A DNA stretch of 64,000 bases, taken from the NCBI GenBank assembly GCA_040954595.2, contig CM082576.2, forward strand, positions 13,330,001-13,394,000, read 5' to 3'. Numbering within the stretch: position 1 is the stretch's first letter; each line of letters starts with the position of its first letter. A program made the position numbers and the translations under genes. The notes below the pieces were generated by a model. The model saw nothing but the letters and a program-made list of their open reading frames with translations, searched no databases and had not been told where the DNA came from. This DNA comes from Balanoglossus misakiensis (lineage: Eukaryota > Hemichordata). Below, one piece after another: positions 12,301-25,100 of the stretch.

Positions 12301-15300
12301 ATACTGCTGTTATTATCAGTTTTCTTGTGTTAATGGTAAGATATTTTACCAGTGATGAAATGTTTCTTTGGAAATTTGTAATTACTATACCAAACCTTTG
12401 ATTTTTTCAAAATGGTATCCCGATGATTGCTTCGCCATTATTTCCTGAATGATATCATTATTATACACTGTCAACAATCTGCAAAACTCTGAAGATGAGT
12501 TAGATGTGTTGTAAGTGACCACCGTGCGGTTGCTAATTGTATTTTCTACCGAGCTGTTTACGGAACAGCTCGACTGAGCCTCGGCCAGTCGCCGTCGCAG
12601 TTCCTCGAGATCGGCTTTCCAGTCTGGGCCGTACGCTTCCACGCGTCGCCAGAGGGTGGCGTTGAACGTTTGATATAACAGATGGTCGGCGCTGTTCCAT
12701 TCGATGATCTTTTTGCACAGACCCGGCGTCACAGGCACCCGGGTTGTGTTCTCGGGTCGGGCGTTCAGCGCGAGGTACATCACGTCGTCCCAGTCCCAAT
12801 TCAACAGCTTCTTCAGCAGCAGCAGCGATTCGTCGAAGTATTCGGTGATGAGCATCAGGTCGATCTCGGCTTCCAGGCGGCGCACGAAATCGCGGAGGAC
12901 GTCGCTGTCGTCGTGGTAGACGTGGTCCAGGCCAAGGTCGAAGGCGAGCACGTTCCGCGTGTACCACATGATGTTCTTGGCGTACATCTTCGCCGTTCGT
13001 CTCCAGTAGAGCTCCGGATGCCTCAGATACTCTTGCAGGGTGTCGCTCTGGGTCAGATTCTCTTTGAGGGATGCGACGACCGCCGGCAGCTTGTAATATA
13101 CGAAGTCGGACTCGTAGTGCGAGCAGGTCTCCCGCAGTATGGAGATGTACTTAGTGCCAGGGAGCATGAACGTCTCAAAGGCCGATCTGTTATACCGAAC
13201 GTGCACGGTCATCATGTTGTACTTGTAGTTGCGCCAGTCGCCGGGCTTGACGTCGAGGGGCGGTAGAAAAAGTCTGCGCGGACTGTCTTCGCGTATCGGG
13301 ATAACGTTGAAGTGGCCGCTGCGTTTGCTGTCTCTAAGCAACGCTAACGACAGATTGTGCGACAGGGCGAATCGATTCAAAATGGAGGAGAGTGTGGTGC
13401 TGCCAGTTTTTCTCGTCTTGACAAAACACACGTTGTTGACCGGCGCCCCCGTGTTCCTTCTCCAAAAGTCAGTGTCTCTCCACAGATGCATTATTTTGTC
13501 ACCAGCAATTGGGCTTTCCAAAAAACAGAAAGGGGAGAAAAAAAAGAGATTATGAAATGGAGAAGTAGTCTGTACAACAGTGTAGACGGCTTCATCACAA
13601 GCAAGAAATGCCAAAACAGTGTTTTTGCGCACTATTTTGTAGGTGTGAAAACATGCTAACGGCATTCCAGATGCATTGGTCCAACTTTGGACATGACATA
13701 ATCACAATCCCTATCATTTAATATCTTTCCCTTTAAGCCATATCACCTGTATTTGCATCAGTTTGTCATTGCTTGGCAATGCATACCACGTAGATGTTGC
13801 TAAACAGGTGTGGCACCCGTTTAATATGTAAATTGCAACGTACAACTATATGAAACATTCCCTATCATTTAGTTTATTTAGATGAACCAATCTAAGTTTG
13901 AAAGTAAAATTATGAAAATGATTCGAAAAGTGACCGATCATGGGGCTTTTTAAAAATGAAGTTACCACATGTTCATTTGCACGTATCTTACACATTTGCT
14001 TTGTGTTTGGGTCTTCATGGATAATGTTTGATAAAAAAAAGAACGGTTTTTCCAATACTCCCTGTATATTGGGGGAGTTTGGTGTTAAAATAAAAATCGT
14101 GCTTACCTTGAAATGTGGTGGAGAATGCGGATATCGGCTGTGTACCATCCCACAAGGCTTACTAAAGAGGAGAAAGCTCCAACAATCAGCAGGAGAAGAA
14201 ATGCCCGCCGCATCTGTGGAAGAGAAATCAGTGCTTTCGTCAACCGCTGAAAATCAGCGACAGCTGTGAAACTCATTGTTGTCACCAAAGATGTACAATT
14301 AGCCGATATTATGTAGCCTTCAAAATTCAATAAAGAATGTGAACAGTTACCGTGATCTAGTTTAATAGAAGAATTTGGTCGAATCTCAGTCTGTATATTG
14401 ACACGTTCACTTTGCCCCATCTGGCACTTACTGCATGACAACACATGTAACCACATTACAGAGCACATTATGGTATGGATATGTTTATAAGAGCATGTAC
14501 TCCTCACTGCTGTTGACCGAGTATTATCACATCTATATGATTATTCAGCTGACCTACACTATTCAAAAGGAAAAAAAAAACACAGAAAGGCTACATTTCA
14601 TTGGCCTAGGACAACTGAGAGTTCTAAAGCATACAGTATTATTAATTAAATATGCAAATTCCTTCCTTGTTTTCTGTAGATTCCTGTGTTCCCCGAGGGT
14701 TTTTTCTTCAAGTTGTACGACCAAAATCCGATCGAAATGAGCAACAACTGCCTACAGTCATGCACCAGTGGTCTTGATTCCATTGACCTGATCGACACCC
14801 ATGTACTCTATCTATGCTGTCCATACTTGAGTAAGTCTGCCACGACCTCACAATTATTTGTACATCTAGTTTATTTCGCTATTTTTATTCTATTCAACAA
14901 CTACTGTTTCTAGATCTACTTACTAAAATGTGCCCAAGTGCCAAGTACAGAGAGCTTCTTCACAAAGTAGGAAGGCTTGTAAAGTGCAAAGTTATTTTTT
15001 ATATTTGAATTTTTAGTCTGGACTCACTAAAATGCAGCTTTCAGCAGTAACATTACTGGTAATGTATGTATTGTTTGTGGTGACAAGCTGAATACTTGGC
15101 ATATATGACGTAGGGAGTACATGTAGAACAAGGTGACACACAGAACAGAAATTATGAAAATATTATTAAAAAATACAGCTACTGTGCCTTTAAGTAATCC
15201 TTGCCAACTCTTTGCGTTTTGATAATGAATTTTGGACAAATAAGTAGGCTAGCAGTTGCCATGTAGTTTTTATTCCTGATGCAATCAAAATGATGACACT

Positions 15301-18300
15301 GTATAGCACGTACATGTACTTACTAAATGCTGGTACTTACACTCATTGGCATCTGGAAAAAATCTGTATCATGGAGTAAGATTTTAAAAAAGAACATATA
15401 ACCCAAATACATATACGATTTGGGAGTTTGTTGCAAGTACTGCTGGCAGAGTGCTCGATGGTGTAAATCCAGAGCTTGATAGTAGAGTGTGCAAGGGAAC
15501 TAAGGCTGTTTTGACATAGGCGGTGTATTACTGTTCAGTTTCGTGTAAGCGGGGCCTACACTCGTCAGATACTGATGCCTGAATGATGGTGAAGGGTGTG
15601 GACAACAGGGAATTGGGTCGGGTGGGGTGCTATTTTGTGTGTGTGTTGGTGCAGAACTAACTATTGGTGGTTACAATGACTGCTTTGATCCGAAGTGCCG
15701 CATGGGGGATTACAGTACAGATTTTACGCCTGATTCGCTGTTTTGTAGCTACGCTTGTTATTTGGATATGATATTGCATTATTTTGAGATGATATTCATG
15801 TGTGCACAAGGTCATTTCGAATCCCTCCAAATACTACATTTCCAACTCTGCTCTTTACTTCTTTGTATCATTGGATGAAACTCTGAAGAACAGTGATGTC
15901 AGAATGATCAATTTTGGCCAATTAATGTTCCAGCGAAAATATTGGGGTCGGGTCTTTCCACACTTACATTTTGGCAGTGGCATTAATGCATGTTACAGCA
16001 ATGCTGCTAATTGTGATTGTGTCAACTACCGTTTCAGGCGAGCTGCGTCTTTTGCTGTTGGAAGCCGTGGCTGGGATGAAGTCGCAAGGTGCCGCAGTTA
16101 AGAAAATCACTCCCATAGCAGCCGACCATGTAGAGGTTGGCTATAGCAGTCAGAGTTACGTGTCCAGGATTGATAAAAGACTACAGGTACTGTTTGTGCT
16201 ACATATGAAGCAATGACTTTGAAACTAACCAATGAGTCTAAGAGGAAGCCTTATTTTTAATGATGAATTTATCATATTTTTACTCAGGGCAACTTTGGAT
16301 TATTCTCTCTTAAAATTAAGAATAAAAATGAGGTCAGCTTGCAGAATTTTGAACGATAGTATTGTTCAAATTTGAAATTCAAAATGGCTGCTAATCCATG
16401 CGTTGACTCTGTGGAGAAAATTCAAAGTAGTGATTTTTATGAAGAAAAAACAATTGTAAAAGACTCCTCACCCATTTTAATACATGTATAGAAAAAAAAT
16501 TGAAAGGTTTAGAGGACTGTCATGAATTGTTTTTTTTTTTTCATTTTTTTGTTCAGAATCAACTTGTGGAGAACTTCTATCACAATCAACCCCAGTCGGT
16601 GCAGAAGACCATTGACTTTGTCAGCGAGAGAATTGCCAGCAATTGCAAAGAACAGATAGAAAACCGATTACTGATCGGCCTGGTCCAGAGCGGACTGACC
16701 GACATGACAGAGAAATCGAGGAAGACTTTGTCCGGTGGTCATCAGCCTGGCGCCGAGACGGTGCAGAAGGCTGTCGCTGCTAGGATACCGACCCAGTGCA
16801 GTAATGCAATATCCACTGTCAGAGCACAGTGTAAGAGGTACGGATGTATTCTTTGCGAATGAGGTTTGGGTGTGCCGTCTGACACATTGCATCCCATTTT
16901 CGTGTCTGTTTTCGGGCGGAGAAGTTGATGGTAATTCGGGTACAGGAGGAGAAAAGTCGCGTTTTACACATACTACCTACAAATATTGGTATGATTTCTG
17001 TGATAGTGGACAAGACACACTTGTACTTTAAGTCTGCAGGGTACCTCAGAGTGCATGTTTGCCCACCACGCATCTCTGTGTGAGGATGTTCAGTATCTGG
17101 CTTGTGAGCCAATTTGCTGTGATTGGATTGACGCTTGATGTCTTAGACAAAACTCCTTTTTGGCTTCATGATCCCGGTTTGCCTGGTGCGTGTTTAAAAA
17201 TATGAAAGAAATCGCTTGATATTTCTGCTTGGTCATTTTTATTCTTTCTCCCACAGGTATTGTCAGAATAAATGTCAGAAAGCTATGAAGTTGATGTTAT
17301 CTGAGGGTACCAAGCCCCAAGTTCTGAATGCAGCGTCTACCATAGCAGCTGAGATCGCCTACGAAAAACTGCATCCATGGATTCAGAAAGACTTTGCTGG
17401 TGAGTAACTTCTATTTCCGGGATCATTTAAAACCCAATTTTGTGAATACGAACCAATAAAATTCAGGGTGATAAAGTACACCAAACATACAAATTATTAC
17501 CTACCACTGTAATTGTGCTCGTCCTTACATTGCCTGATCTGATACTAGTATCAGAAATTGTAATTCTTTATTGCTGATGTCACTCAATCCACCTGTCCTA
17601 TCTCATTATACATTTATTCTTTCAGTGAAAATGGCCAAGCGCCTGAGGGAGGAAGTGGACAAGTTTCTAGCGGAGAATGATTCAACAAAGATCGGAACCG
17701 GCCTCACAGAAAGTGGGAAAGCGGCAGAGGGGGAGTTGGCAGGAGATGGGAAAACAAAAGCAAAAGAAGATAATGTGGTCGTCGCTGAGGGCAGTATAAC
17801 AAATAACGCTGACATCTCAGAAAAGAGCACGGAAGTAAAGAGCAGCAATCAAAACTCATGCGCTGAATTGGTGGTCAAATTGAAGGTAAAGAAAATAACT
17901 CATCAAAGTTTCTTTTAAATTCATGTTTGGGTGTGAAAGCGATTTCAGCATTCTGTTCCACTCACAGAAGTGATGTGTTGAGGTTTTCCCCCCTTATCAC
18001 TCAGAGCTGTTCATAATTGTATGTTTACATATGAAACCCCAAATCCTGGACCTAGTGACATCTGTGAATTTTTGGGTTTCTGTTACGTCTTTTCCTTCTC
18101 CGTTTTCTGTACAGAACTTATCAGAGAAGATACTGCAGTATAAAGAACCTAACGAAGCAATATTTGCTGAAATAGATTTGCTGCTACAGGAAGTCAATGA
18201 TGTGTTCCAAAGAAATAGTGTAAGTAGCAGACAATTCACATACCATTTGAAATCCCAAGTCAGTGTTGTCGCTTGGCTCACACAGACAGTGGTTATCGAG

Positions 18301-19738
18301 CACTGAGTTAATTCCTAATTGCCTCAATCAGTTATGAGCAGGACTTCGTTACAGCTTCAGGGGAATTGAAATGAAAATGCCATTCATTCCTAGGTTTAGG
18401 GCATATTATAAATAGGGTCGTAACCATTTTACCTGCCAAACATTTTTCTTTTCTTCCATCGTGACAATGAAAAAGCAGAGCCACATGTTCAACCATATGC
18501 TTCATGTACATGTATTTCAGGATGACCCGACACCTTCACACACTGACATCGTCAAACTGATAGAGGGAGTGACGGCAAGTCTTGTATGCAGATGTCCTGT
18601 GTATTTCACATCGCCAAAGGCTGACCAAAGTGCTCTATTACAAGCGTTGGTGCTCTGTCATAAGTGTGGACAGTCCTCGCTGTTGAAGACATTACTGAGT
18701 GCGGAACAGCTGACAAAGATATACCATGCTGAGAATGCAGAGGTTGGTAAAGTATTTGCAAAGCCCTTCCTTACGTGTAGAGGTTTGCGAATTATAAATT
18801 ATGAGGTGGAGTTTGATTAAGTTGTATAGAGATATTGAGGGAATAAAAAAAACACAATTTCATGTGCAGATGGACTTTCTGTGATTTTAATTTTACGAAG
18901 GCCTGTAAGAATGCTGTTGCATACTGATGCAGCCGACTGTCAGTTCAGCTGAGTAGAGTAATTCTCACATGATTGAACATATTTAAGGGAAAAGCATTCA
19001 TAAACAAAGCCTATTCAATCTCTTCTTTTCCCAGGAATCTTGGCAGGGTCTGCTTTCTTTGCTGCAGGCACTTATCCTGAATGGTGTGGTGGTCTGGAAT
19101 GATGTAGAGACGAAGTTGTTGCAGTGGATGAAAGGCATGGAAGATATTGTGATAGGGGTGACAGTGGCAGTGGTGGACTGGATGCGGATCATGGTTGAAC
19201 ACGGTAATGGCAGTTATACACACCATGCTACAATCAGACCATCAAAGACTTCTTGGTAGAGTTTTGCAAGGAATTGTCAATGAAAGCTTCACAGTGTAAT
19301 CTAAACCATGTCATCACCACAACTTAGTTCCACCCCTCCCCTTTTTTACTCATGGTTATTAACATGTGAGCTCATTGGAAAAAAACTGCAATTTCCACTT
19401 CAGGGAAAGTGGTCTATGTTTGAAACCAAGCTGGGGATTTGACAACCGGAACCCAACCAGAAAATGTCACTCGTGATAAACCCTGTTGTAACGAACTCTT
19501 CCATAATAGTAATTAGAAACTTTGGAGATGATTGCTGTCTAGTCAACTGAGCACAACATTGTTTGATATAACTCAGGATATTTGTGTAGTAACTGGGGTT
19601 TTTATTTTCTGGATTCCAGATAAGGTGACTGTAGAGGCGGAAGACATGATGGACCTACTGGCAATGTTGCTGCAGAAGACCAAAGACTTCACAGCTGAAA
19701 TGATTCCTCCATGTTTTGAAAACGTCACAGTACTCTAA
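3363..19738 (+). CDS. CDAN1: Codanin-1, 22 exons, complete
   Basis: Exons: 3363-3446, 4231-5554, 5694-5871, 6535-6765, 7122-7211, 7367-7442, 7644-7744, 8111-8218, 8642-8693, 9006-9080, 9331-9474, 10095-10261, 10682-10766, 14680-14830, 16038-16186, 16557-16837, 17257-17399, 17626-17885, 18115-18219, 18521-18742, 19035-19203, 19620-19738. They sum to 4314 nt (1437 residues) with all phases closing. Blocks shared with human codanin-1 include FIPYLLNYLREQS, NLEDFPPIG, RRIKPTPV (near residue 323, the ASF1-binding B-domain type motif), DTDNRTNFPNDKSFHLFKKQR, HFVRLFQSQL, FNQHLMESLS, LGKFLGLVVFLPYQ and ENFYHNQPQSVQKTIDFVSERI. Known role: codanin-1 holds histone chaperone ASF1 in the cytoplasm and partners CDIN1; human mutations cause congenital dyserythropoietic anaemia type I. 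The protein is about 210 residues longer than human, mostly in the low-complexity exon 2. A polyadenylation signal lies at 20548-20553. Confidence 0.97.
4813..4926 (+). repeat. Coding minisatellite, His/Asp-rich octapeptide repeats in CDAN1
   Basis: About four 24-27-bp units encode HDDKHRTH-type repeats near residues 223-260 of codanin-1. They fall in the disordered N-terminal region, before the conserved EDFPPI and RRIKPTPV motifs. The DNA copies are nearly identical, which suggests recent slippage. The run is absent from human codanin-1. Confidence 0.9.
6250..6365. mobile_element. 116-bp hairpin MITE with 9-bp target-site duplication
   Basis: The ends are near-perfect inverted repeats: ATCTGATTAAAATCAGATG leads into TAGGGAACGGC on the left, and the reverse complement closes the right. 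The inner part is also self-complementary (TTTTTTATGCTGT and ACAGCATAAAAAA), so the whole element can fold into one hairpin. The 9-bp sequence AGCTACCCA flanks both sides (6241-6249 and 6366-6374). A 9-bp duplication fits Mutator-like elements, but no family was matched. It lies in CDAN1 intron 3. Confidence 0.85.
9513..9528. repeat. Short GT microsatellite
   Basis: A run of GT dinucleotides in CDAN1 intron 11. It is followed by a CTGTCTGTTTACACGATA-type stretch that resembles dispersed invertebrate repeats, but this window alone cannot confirm a family. Confidence 0.6.
11017..12135 (-). CDS. MAM-domain protein (5' exon uncertain), antisense within CDAN1 intron 13
   Basis: Three exons are clear: 12135-12004, 11746-11463 and 11151-11017. 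Phases are 1, 1 and 0, followed by a stop. The translation has the MAM order: ICGFE...DCGF near the start, then CLKFYYFTS, then QWTRVSINI, then VAFEAISG and GLDDVLLQQGQIC at the end (family pattern VVFEA...IAIDDI...C). MAM domains are extracellular adhesion or sorting modules, so a secreted or membrane product is expected. The exon with the start codon is not certain. Two phase-1 donors upstream, after an ATG at 14468 (near 14455 and near 14358), would join in frame and supply a hydrophobic N-terminus such as MCSVMWLHVLSC. If that is right, the sulfotransferase gene lies inside this gene's first intron. The domain call is solid; the gene model is partial. Confidence 0.72.
12385..14213 (-). CDS. 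Galactose-3-O-sulfotransferase family enzyme, two exons
   Basis: Exon 1 (14213-14107) encodes a short cytoplasmic tail and a type II membrane anchor (MRRAFLLLLIVGAFSSLVSL). Exon 2 (13513-12385) encodes the luminal enzyme. The join is phase 2 and gives HIS-SPIAGDK; the total is 411 residues, like the human family (about 420). The 5'-phosphosulfate-binding loop FVKTRKTGSTT is near residues 66-76. A 3'-phosphate-binding region (YISILRETCSHYESDF) follows. Several N-glycosylation sequons are visible. Family role: Golgi transfer of sulfate from PAPS to the 3-OH of galactose on glycolipids (galactosylceramide) or glycans. Which of GAL3ST1-4 is closest cannot be told. Exon 2 is markedly GC-rich compared with its surroundings. 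An upstream in-frame methionine is possible; 14213 was chosen because it starts a standard type II anchor. Confidence 0.93.
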
Positions 19739-21111
19739 AAACAGACTAAAAAGATGCATCAAAGCAGATATGTATATATTCTGATCAGGGCTTCCAGAAA
19801 TTGATGTTGCTTAGATAATCATAGTAAAAGAAATGTGTATCTGCTGGACACAGTCGCCATTAACAAGAACAGTGGACTGGATTCTTGGGTTGTTTTCTTC
19901 TTATTTTTATGTAAGTTAGCCTGTAAGGTGAACAATTCCTTGAATCACAGGAAAACTTCATTCTTGAGGAAGTCCACAGTTATCACCACAAATGTTAGTT
20001 GTTGGTGTTGTTTTTTTTGTGATAGGAATATCAGTACTTTACAACTTTATGCATATTGCTGCCATTTTCACAGTATTATTTCAGACATATCCCGCTATGT
20101 CTCTTTGAAACTATGCATATCTGTGCAGCTTTTTAACAACTTTTTTTCTGTGTGCATGTACAAGTGGTTAGCCCGCAATCGGTGTCACTATCTTGAGACT
20201 TTTTGTCATTTATTCAGTCTGACTTGTGTAGCCATCAACACATCCATGTACAATTTACTGTTTTTAGCTCCCAACTGATAAGTATCATATATGTCAATTT
20301 TCCATGTATCAATTCTGACCAAATGGGAGCACAGTGTCATTGACGCTATTTTTATATCTCTCTTAACACTGAAATCTCATTTACTCGAAAGCAATCTTAA
20401 TTGTAGTTTGTTACATATTTTTATATTGTGTGAAAATTATATCGAACTTTTACTTTTTAAAAGCATTTGGAATATTTTAATTCATGTTTCTTTATCAGGT
20501 GGAAGAGAATTGCATGTTGTGAACGTTCAGGTTAATACTATAGATAAAATAAATTTTCATGAAATGAATACAATTTGTCTGTAGCATTTTTAACTTTTAA
20601 TTTTTAACTTAGCCATTTACTCCCAGTACTTTATGTGAAAGCAAATCTAAACGTGCAATTTACATTTCTCTAATTTAATGTTGGTGGCGCTCTTGTGAAA
20701 GAGTGCAATACCAGGGTATTTTAGGTAACTGTCACATGAGGAATTATCTACTTGGTAATTGTAAGAAATGTCAGAAGCAACATAATCAGTAGGAACAGAC
20801 TCTGGTTTATCAACTCAGAAATGTTTAACTATAGATGTACTAGTATGAATCATCAATACCATACAAAGACAATGGATAATTTGATTATGTTGAAAAGAAA
20901 CTTAATTAGCAAGAAGCCAACAGTTTGCTCTCAAGAAAAAAAATGTGCAGGCAGGTTTATTTATATCTTTTTGAAACCTTGGTTAACTCGGTAATTGTAA
21001 GATTCAACACACTCTAAATAAAAGAGACTATTCTTTAGGAAAGATAATAGAAGACAATTCCTTCATTGTAAACCTGTCATACATAATTTTGGTTAAAAAA
21101 AAAGATTAATG
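19739..21111. other. CDAN1 3' UTR and AT-rich intergenic DNA
   Basis: Follows the CDAN1 stop. An AATAAA signal at 20548-20553 probably ends the transcript, giving a 3' UTR of about 0.8 kb; another AATAAA occurs near 21016. No further gene is seen. Confidence 0.6.
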
Positions 21112-21547
21112 TTACCAAACACTACACTTAAATAATATCTGAGAAACCTTGTTTAATTGTAATCCAAATATTTCAGGAAGTTGCAGCCCATGGTCTCGAA
21201 CGTGCTTTTCAAAAATACATGTAATCTTATACCCGCCCCCACTCAACTCCATTTCAGGTACATGCGATCCATCATTTGTTCCGCTGGCGGTGATCTTTTG
21301 GTCGAGAAATCGATTCACTTTCGCCAGCTGCGCGTGTTTCGGGTCACGTGGTTTCTCCTGTCCAATCGAGTGAAAGTAAATATACCTATGTCCTTTGTGT
21401 CGATTTCGGTGTCCCTGTCATGCCGTGTACGCGATCGTTTATGCTCAGGTATTTGGAAATTCGATTGTAAGCTTCATGAAGCGGATCATTTGTCCCGAAG
21501 AAGTCACGTACAAGTAACCAACCGTCGACACGGAGCTTTACTGACAT
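21112..21547 (-). CDS. Candidate small unidentified gene, minus strand
   Basis: An ATG at 21547 in a good context (GAAAAATGTCAG) opens a frame starting MSVKLRVDGWLLVRDF and stopping at 21386. A second, overlapping minus-strand frame continues to 21112 and includes SGGGYKITCIFEKHVRDHG. The two could be joined in frame by a short intron of about 75 nt (donor at CGC|GTACAC, acceptor at GACAG|GAG), or the locus may carry a frameshift. The resulting protein would be about 120 residues. I do not recognise it. It would be convergent with CDAN1 and divergent from the CH-SAM gene, sharing a CpG-richer region with the latter. The residue composition looks protein-like, but support is weak. Confidence 0.35.
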
Positions 21548-22166
21548 TTTTCACAGCTGTGGACAGAATCGATGATTTACTACGTCTGATTTTTTTGAAA
21601 TGGTCCTCCGCCGCGCGTCGTCCTGTTACTTGTAGCTCAGCGATGCGGAAAATCGAAGCCGATTGCGAAAATCGAGAGTGTGTGTACGTGTGATGGGTGT
21701 TGTGAAAAGTTGACATTGAGCTCTTCTTTTCACAGCCATTGTATTAAGACCTTCGTACCTGCCATCGCTGGAAACTGGACTGGTGTCGCTCTCGCCCGTG
21801 TGAAGTATGTATCGGGATTTATGTCGCTGAAGATGTAAAACTCAGGACGTATAAAAGGCTGCTGTCCTCACGCTGAATGTTGCAATTTAACACCACATGT
21901 GTTCGGTGTTTTTTCTGGACGCAGTTCATCAGAGCATTTGTTTTTGGGCGATGAACATAGTACATGGGGGAATTCCCATGGTTACCTTGAAGCCAATTTA
22001 ATTCCGATTTTTGAAAGACGCGGTCCTCGATCCCCAGTGGAATAGCTGTGCTGAGTTCATCCGTAATGTGTACCTAAGGTGTTAATTTGTTCCAGTTGTT
22101 GAATATATAAACAACGCCACCTGACTGAAGTACAAGGTAAATTGACAGATCGGTGTAGTGTACGTG

Positions 22167-25100
22167 ATGGCAGACACAGGGGACGTACCCGAGAAACAGC
22201 CGAGGAAACCACTACAGTCGTGGACCAAGGGATCGCAGAAGGAATGGGAGAGACGGGAAAATGGGATGATTTCGCCGCGGCAGTTGTACGGACGCGGTGA
22301 ATGGGCTCTCCGTGAATGCGAGGTAATTTGCAAAGGACCATTTACCAATTAAGAAGCTCTTTCTGTTTGTGTGCACTCTTTGTTTGTCTCCTCGGGATAT
22401 ACATTAATGAGCGGCTTTTAGCTTTAAAATCGTTAAACAAGGTTACTTGTGTGGACAAGGCGGTGTTTGGTATCTACCACTGTTTTTGCGTCGAAACTAA
22501 CCACTCCAGAAAGGCGCCTTGCTGTGTCTATACCTGTGATCTGTGAACCCAAAGTGCATTATATAAATATAAATCTTGTTCCAGCAGACAAGCTTGTTTT
22601 AGCCTGTACTATAGGACTAATCTGGTTTAGTGAAAACTGAACATCAGCTGAGACAGGATTAGTAACTGCTCCTGACATAATACTCTCCCTTGATCAATAC
22701 ATTTATCCTTGACAATTAGCCGCAGACAATTGAGATTTGGCGTTTGGTCGATTGCCAAACCAAACAGTAACAGTTTTTCAGACAGACAAGTTTTTGGTTT
22801 CGATCTGTGGACCAGTCATTGTAGATTTTTTTGGAAAGCCATTTTACGTTATCGTGTTTTTTTTTTTATAAATTAAGATTAGAAATGAGTATCATTATTA
22901 CAGCAAATGACTTTTACAAAACTAACAGGTGGTTTATGCCTGTTCTGATACCCAGAAAGTTCCAATTGTTTGCTGTGTTATTATTAAACTGACCATGGCA
23001 TTTTTTTGGAACACAAGAAAACAAGGTCGTTGTAAATATTATAAGTTGTTTTCTGGCAGAAAGGGGTAACCAAACCAGAGAGATGACAAATAATTTCTGA
23101 CATACATGGGCAGGCTAAGAAGTAAATTGCTTTGCACATCACATTTAAGTTAATTACACAAAGTTCTCCCAGAGGAATGTTCTCATATTGCTAATTTGAT
23201 TAGCTGAGGAAATCTTTTAATTATGCAACTGAAAATTTACTTGCGAAGGAAAAATCTAAACTTGGTATTTGTTGTCTAGAAGTTGCACATGTTGAAAGCT
23301 TATAAGAAACATTAAATTACCTAAAGCAATTATTACAAGTAAAATTTTTCATCAGGATCATTATTGTGTAAGTTATATAGTCAGATCATGAAACCATTTA
23401 CAAAGAACGGTACCTGGATTTACTTTTTTGACCCATGCTGATTTCTAATATACATATTACATGACCCAAGTTTCTCTGAATTTTCAGTGAGGATAGCGAC
23501 AATTTGCATACATCATTGTTTTCTTAAATTAGTATCTATTGTTTTGATAGAAGTGAAAGGACTTGAGTCCCTATATTGGGATCCCTGTATTCACACTTGG
23601 CCTGTTCCATTGTTGACATTTTTGTGAGTGTGGATGGAGTGCCCTGGTAAACAATGAAGCTACCTGGCATTGTTTTAGTACTTGAGGGCTGAAGCAATAT
23701 GGATAGTGTCAATGACCTTGGGGGGGGGGGGGGCACATAATATTCAATTTACATGATTAAACAGTGTCAATCTCTAAGCTTCCAGGGTGGGTATGAATTT
23801 TGAGGTGGGTATTGGCTTTTTCAAATGCCCAAGTTGTTGATTTTTAAGTTGGGACACTACCGGAACTCAACTTCAAAGGTAACAAAGGTTAGAAATTTTA
23901 TAAAATATCCAACTAGAATGGTATCTACAATTGGCCAGGTTAGTATATGATTACCAGTTGTCAATTATCTTCTGGAAAAATACCTGTAATCTAATTTAAT
24001 ATGTTAATTTTTTGTGAAATTCAATTCAGGAAGTACAGTACTGTATTGTACCAAAAGCCTTACTGCTTAGCTACTAAATGTCATCAAACAAGCCATTGAT
24101 AGTACGAAGTCCACATTTCAGGATTTACTCAATGATGCACTTTATGACATTGTTATCTTTAATAACATGATAAAACAGTCAAATAGTGTAGGCCAGTATT
24201 GTTATGGATTTGTATCCCTAACCTCCTTCAACCCATAATTAATTTGAGATGAGCACTTGCTCAGTACCATTTCTAGCTTTATGACAATCCCCCTTTCTAA
24301 TTTCATCCATTTTGAGGTCATCTGTATTCTTTTTTATCGTTACACATGCCAAAGTCTTAGTGGGTGTTTTCAATTTTTCTACAACAAAATATGTTTTCTT
24401 ACTTTGCATTATTGCATTATTTTCGCATTTTTTTTTTTCACAATGTTGGACATTCTTAGGGTATTGTGTGTTGTACCAATTTATTCTATAACTTCTTGTT
24501 TCTTGATATTTTCTTTTCTTTCTTTAGGAGCACACCACTTGGGCAAATGGTCACTTGAAGAAACGGCGATACAGGTTGATATCGGACTTGAGGAAAAGCA
24601 TAGGCGATGGTTTGACGTTAGTGCATTTGCTGGATGTGCTCAGTAAGTTTTTGACCCTTCTCGTTTTCACACGTTGTGTTGTGTAAGACGTTAAATGAAC
24701 ACCAAAATGCCTGCTGATTTTGGAATAGTGCCAGTATTTCTTGTTGTGTAAGTAGAGGCTTAGCTTTAATGTCCTTCTGTTATTGAGATCTAGACCCCAT
24801 TGGTAAAGGTGTAGTATATCTGCAGTAACTATGAGTTGTAGCTGAGACTCTACTTTTGGAACAACATAATTTAACGGCACACACATACACATACACACAT
24901 CTAAATATATATCGGACGGTACACACATATAGCATGCTATGTATGCTGTAGTGATTGAGAGAGTTTGAATTTGCTATAATGACTACTAAGCAGATTGTAA
25001 GCGGAGTCAATTTAACAAAAAACTTACTTTGCAACAAGGAAGGAAAAAATCAACTTTAGTGTGAAATAAAAAAAATAATAACATGATAGACTGGGAGACA

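Larger units (their letters stand above)
10767..14679 (+). other. CDAN1 intron 13, host of the antisense genes
   Basis: A 3.9-kb intron, by far the largest of CDAN1. It contains the MAM-domain exons and the sulfotransferase gene on the opposite strand. Nothing else supportable is seen in the remaining sequence. Confidence 0.9.

Noticed and set aside
12682-13266. 194-residue plus-strand open frame
   Set aside because: It is the antisense shadow of the GC-rich sulfotransferase exon.
21181-21693. 170-residue plus-strand open frame
   Set aside because: Composition is not protein-like, it lacks a good start context, and it overlaps the likelier minus-strand frames.
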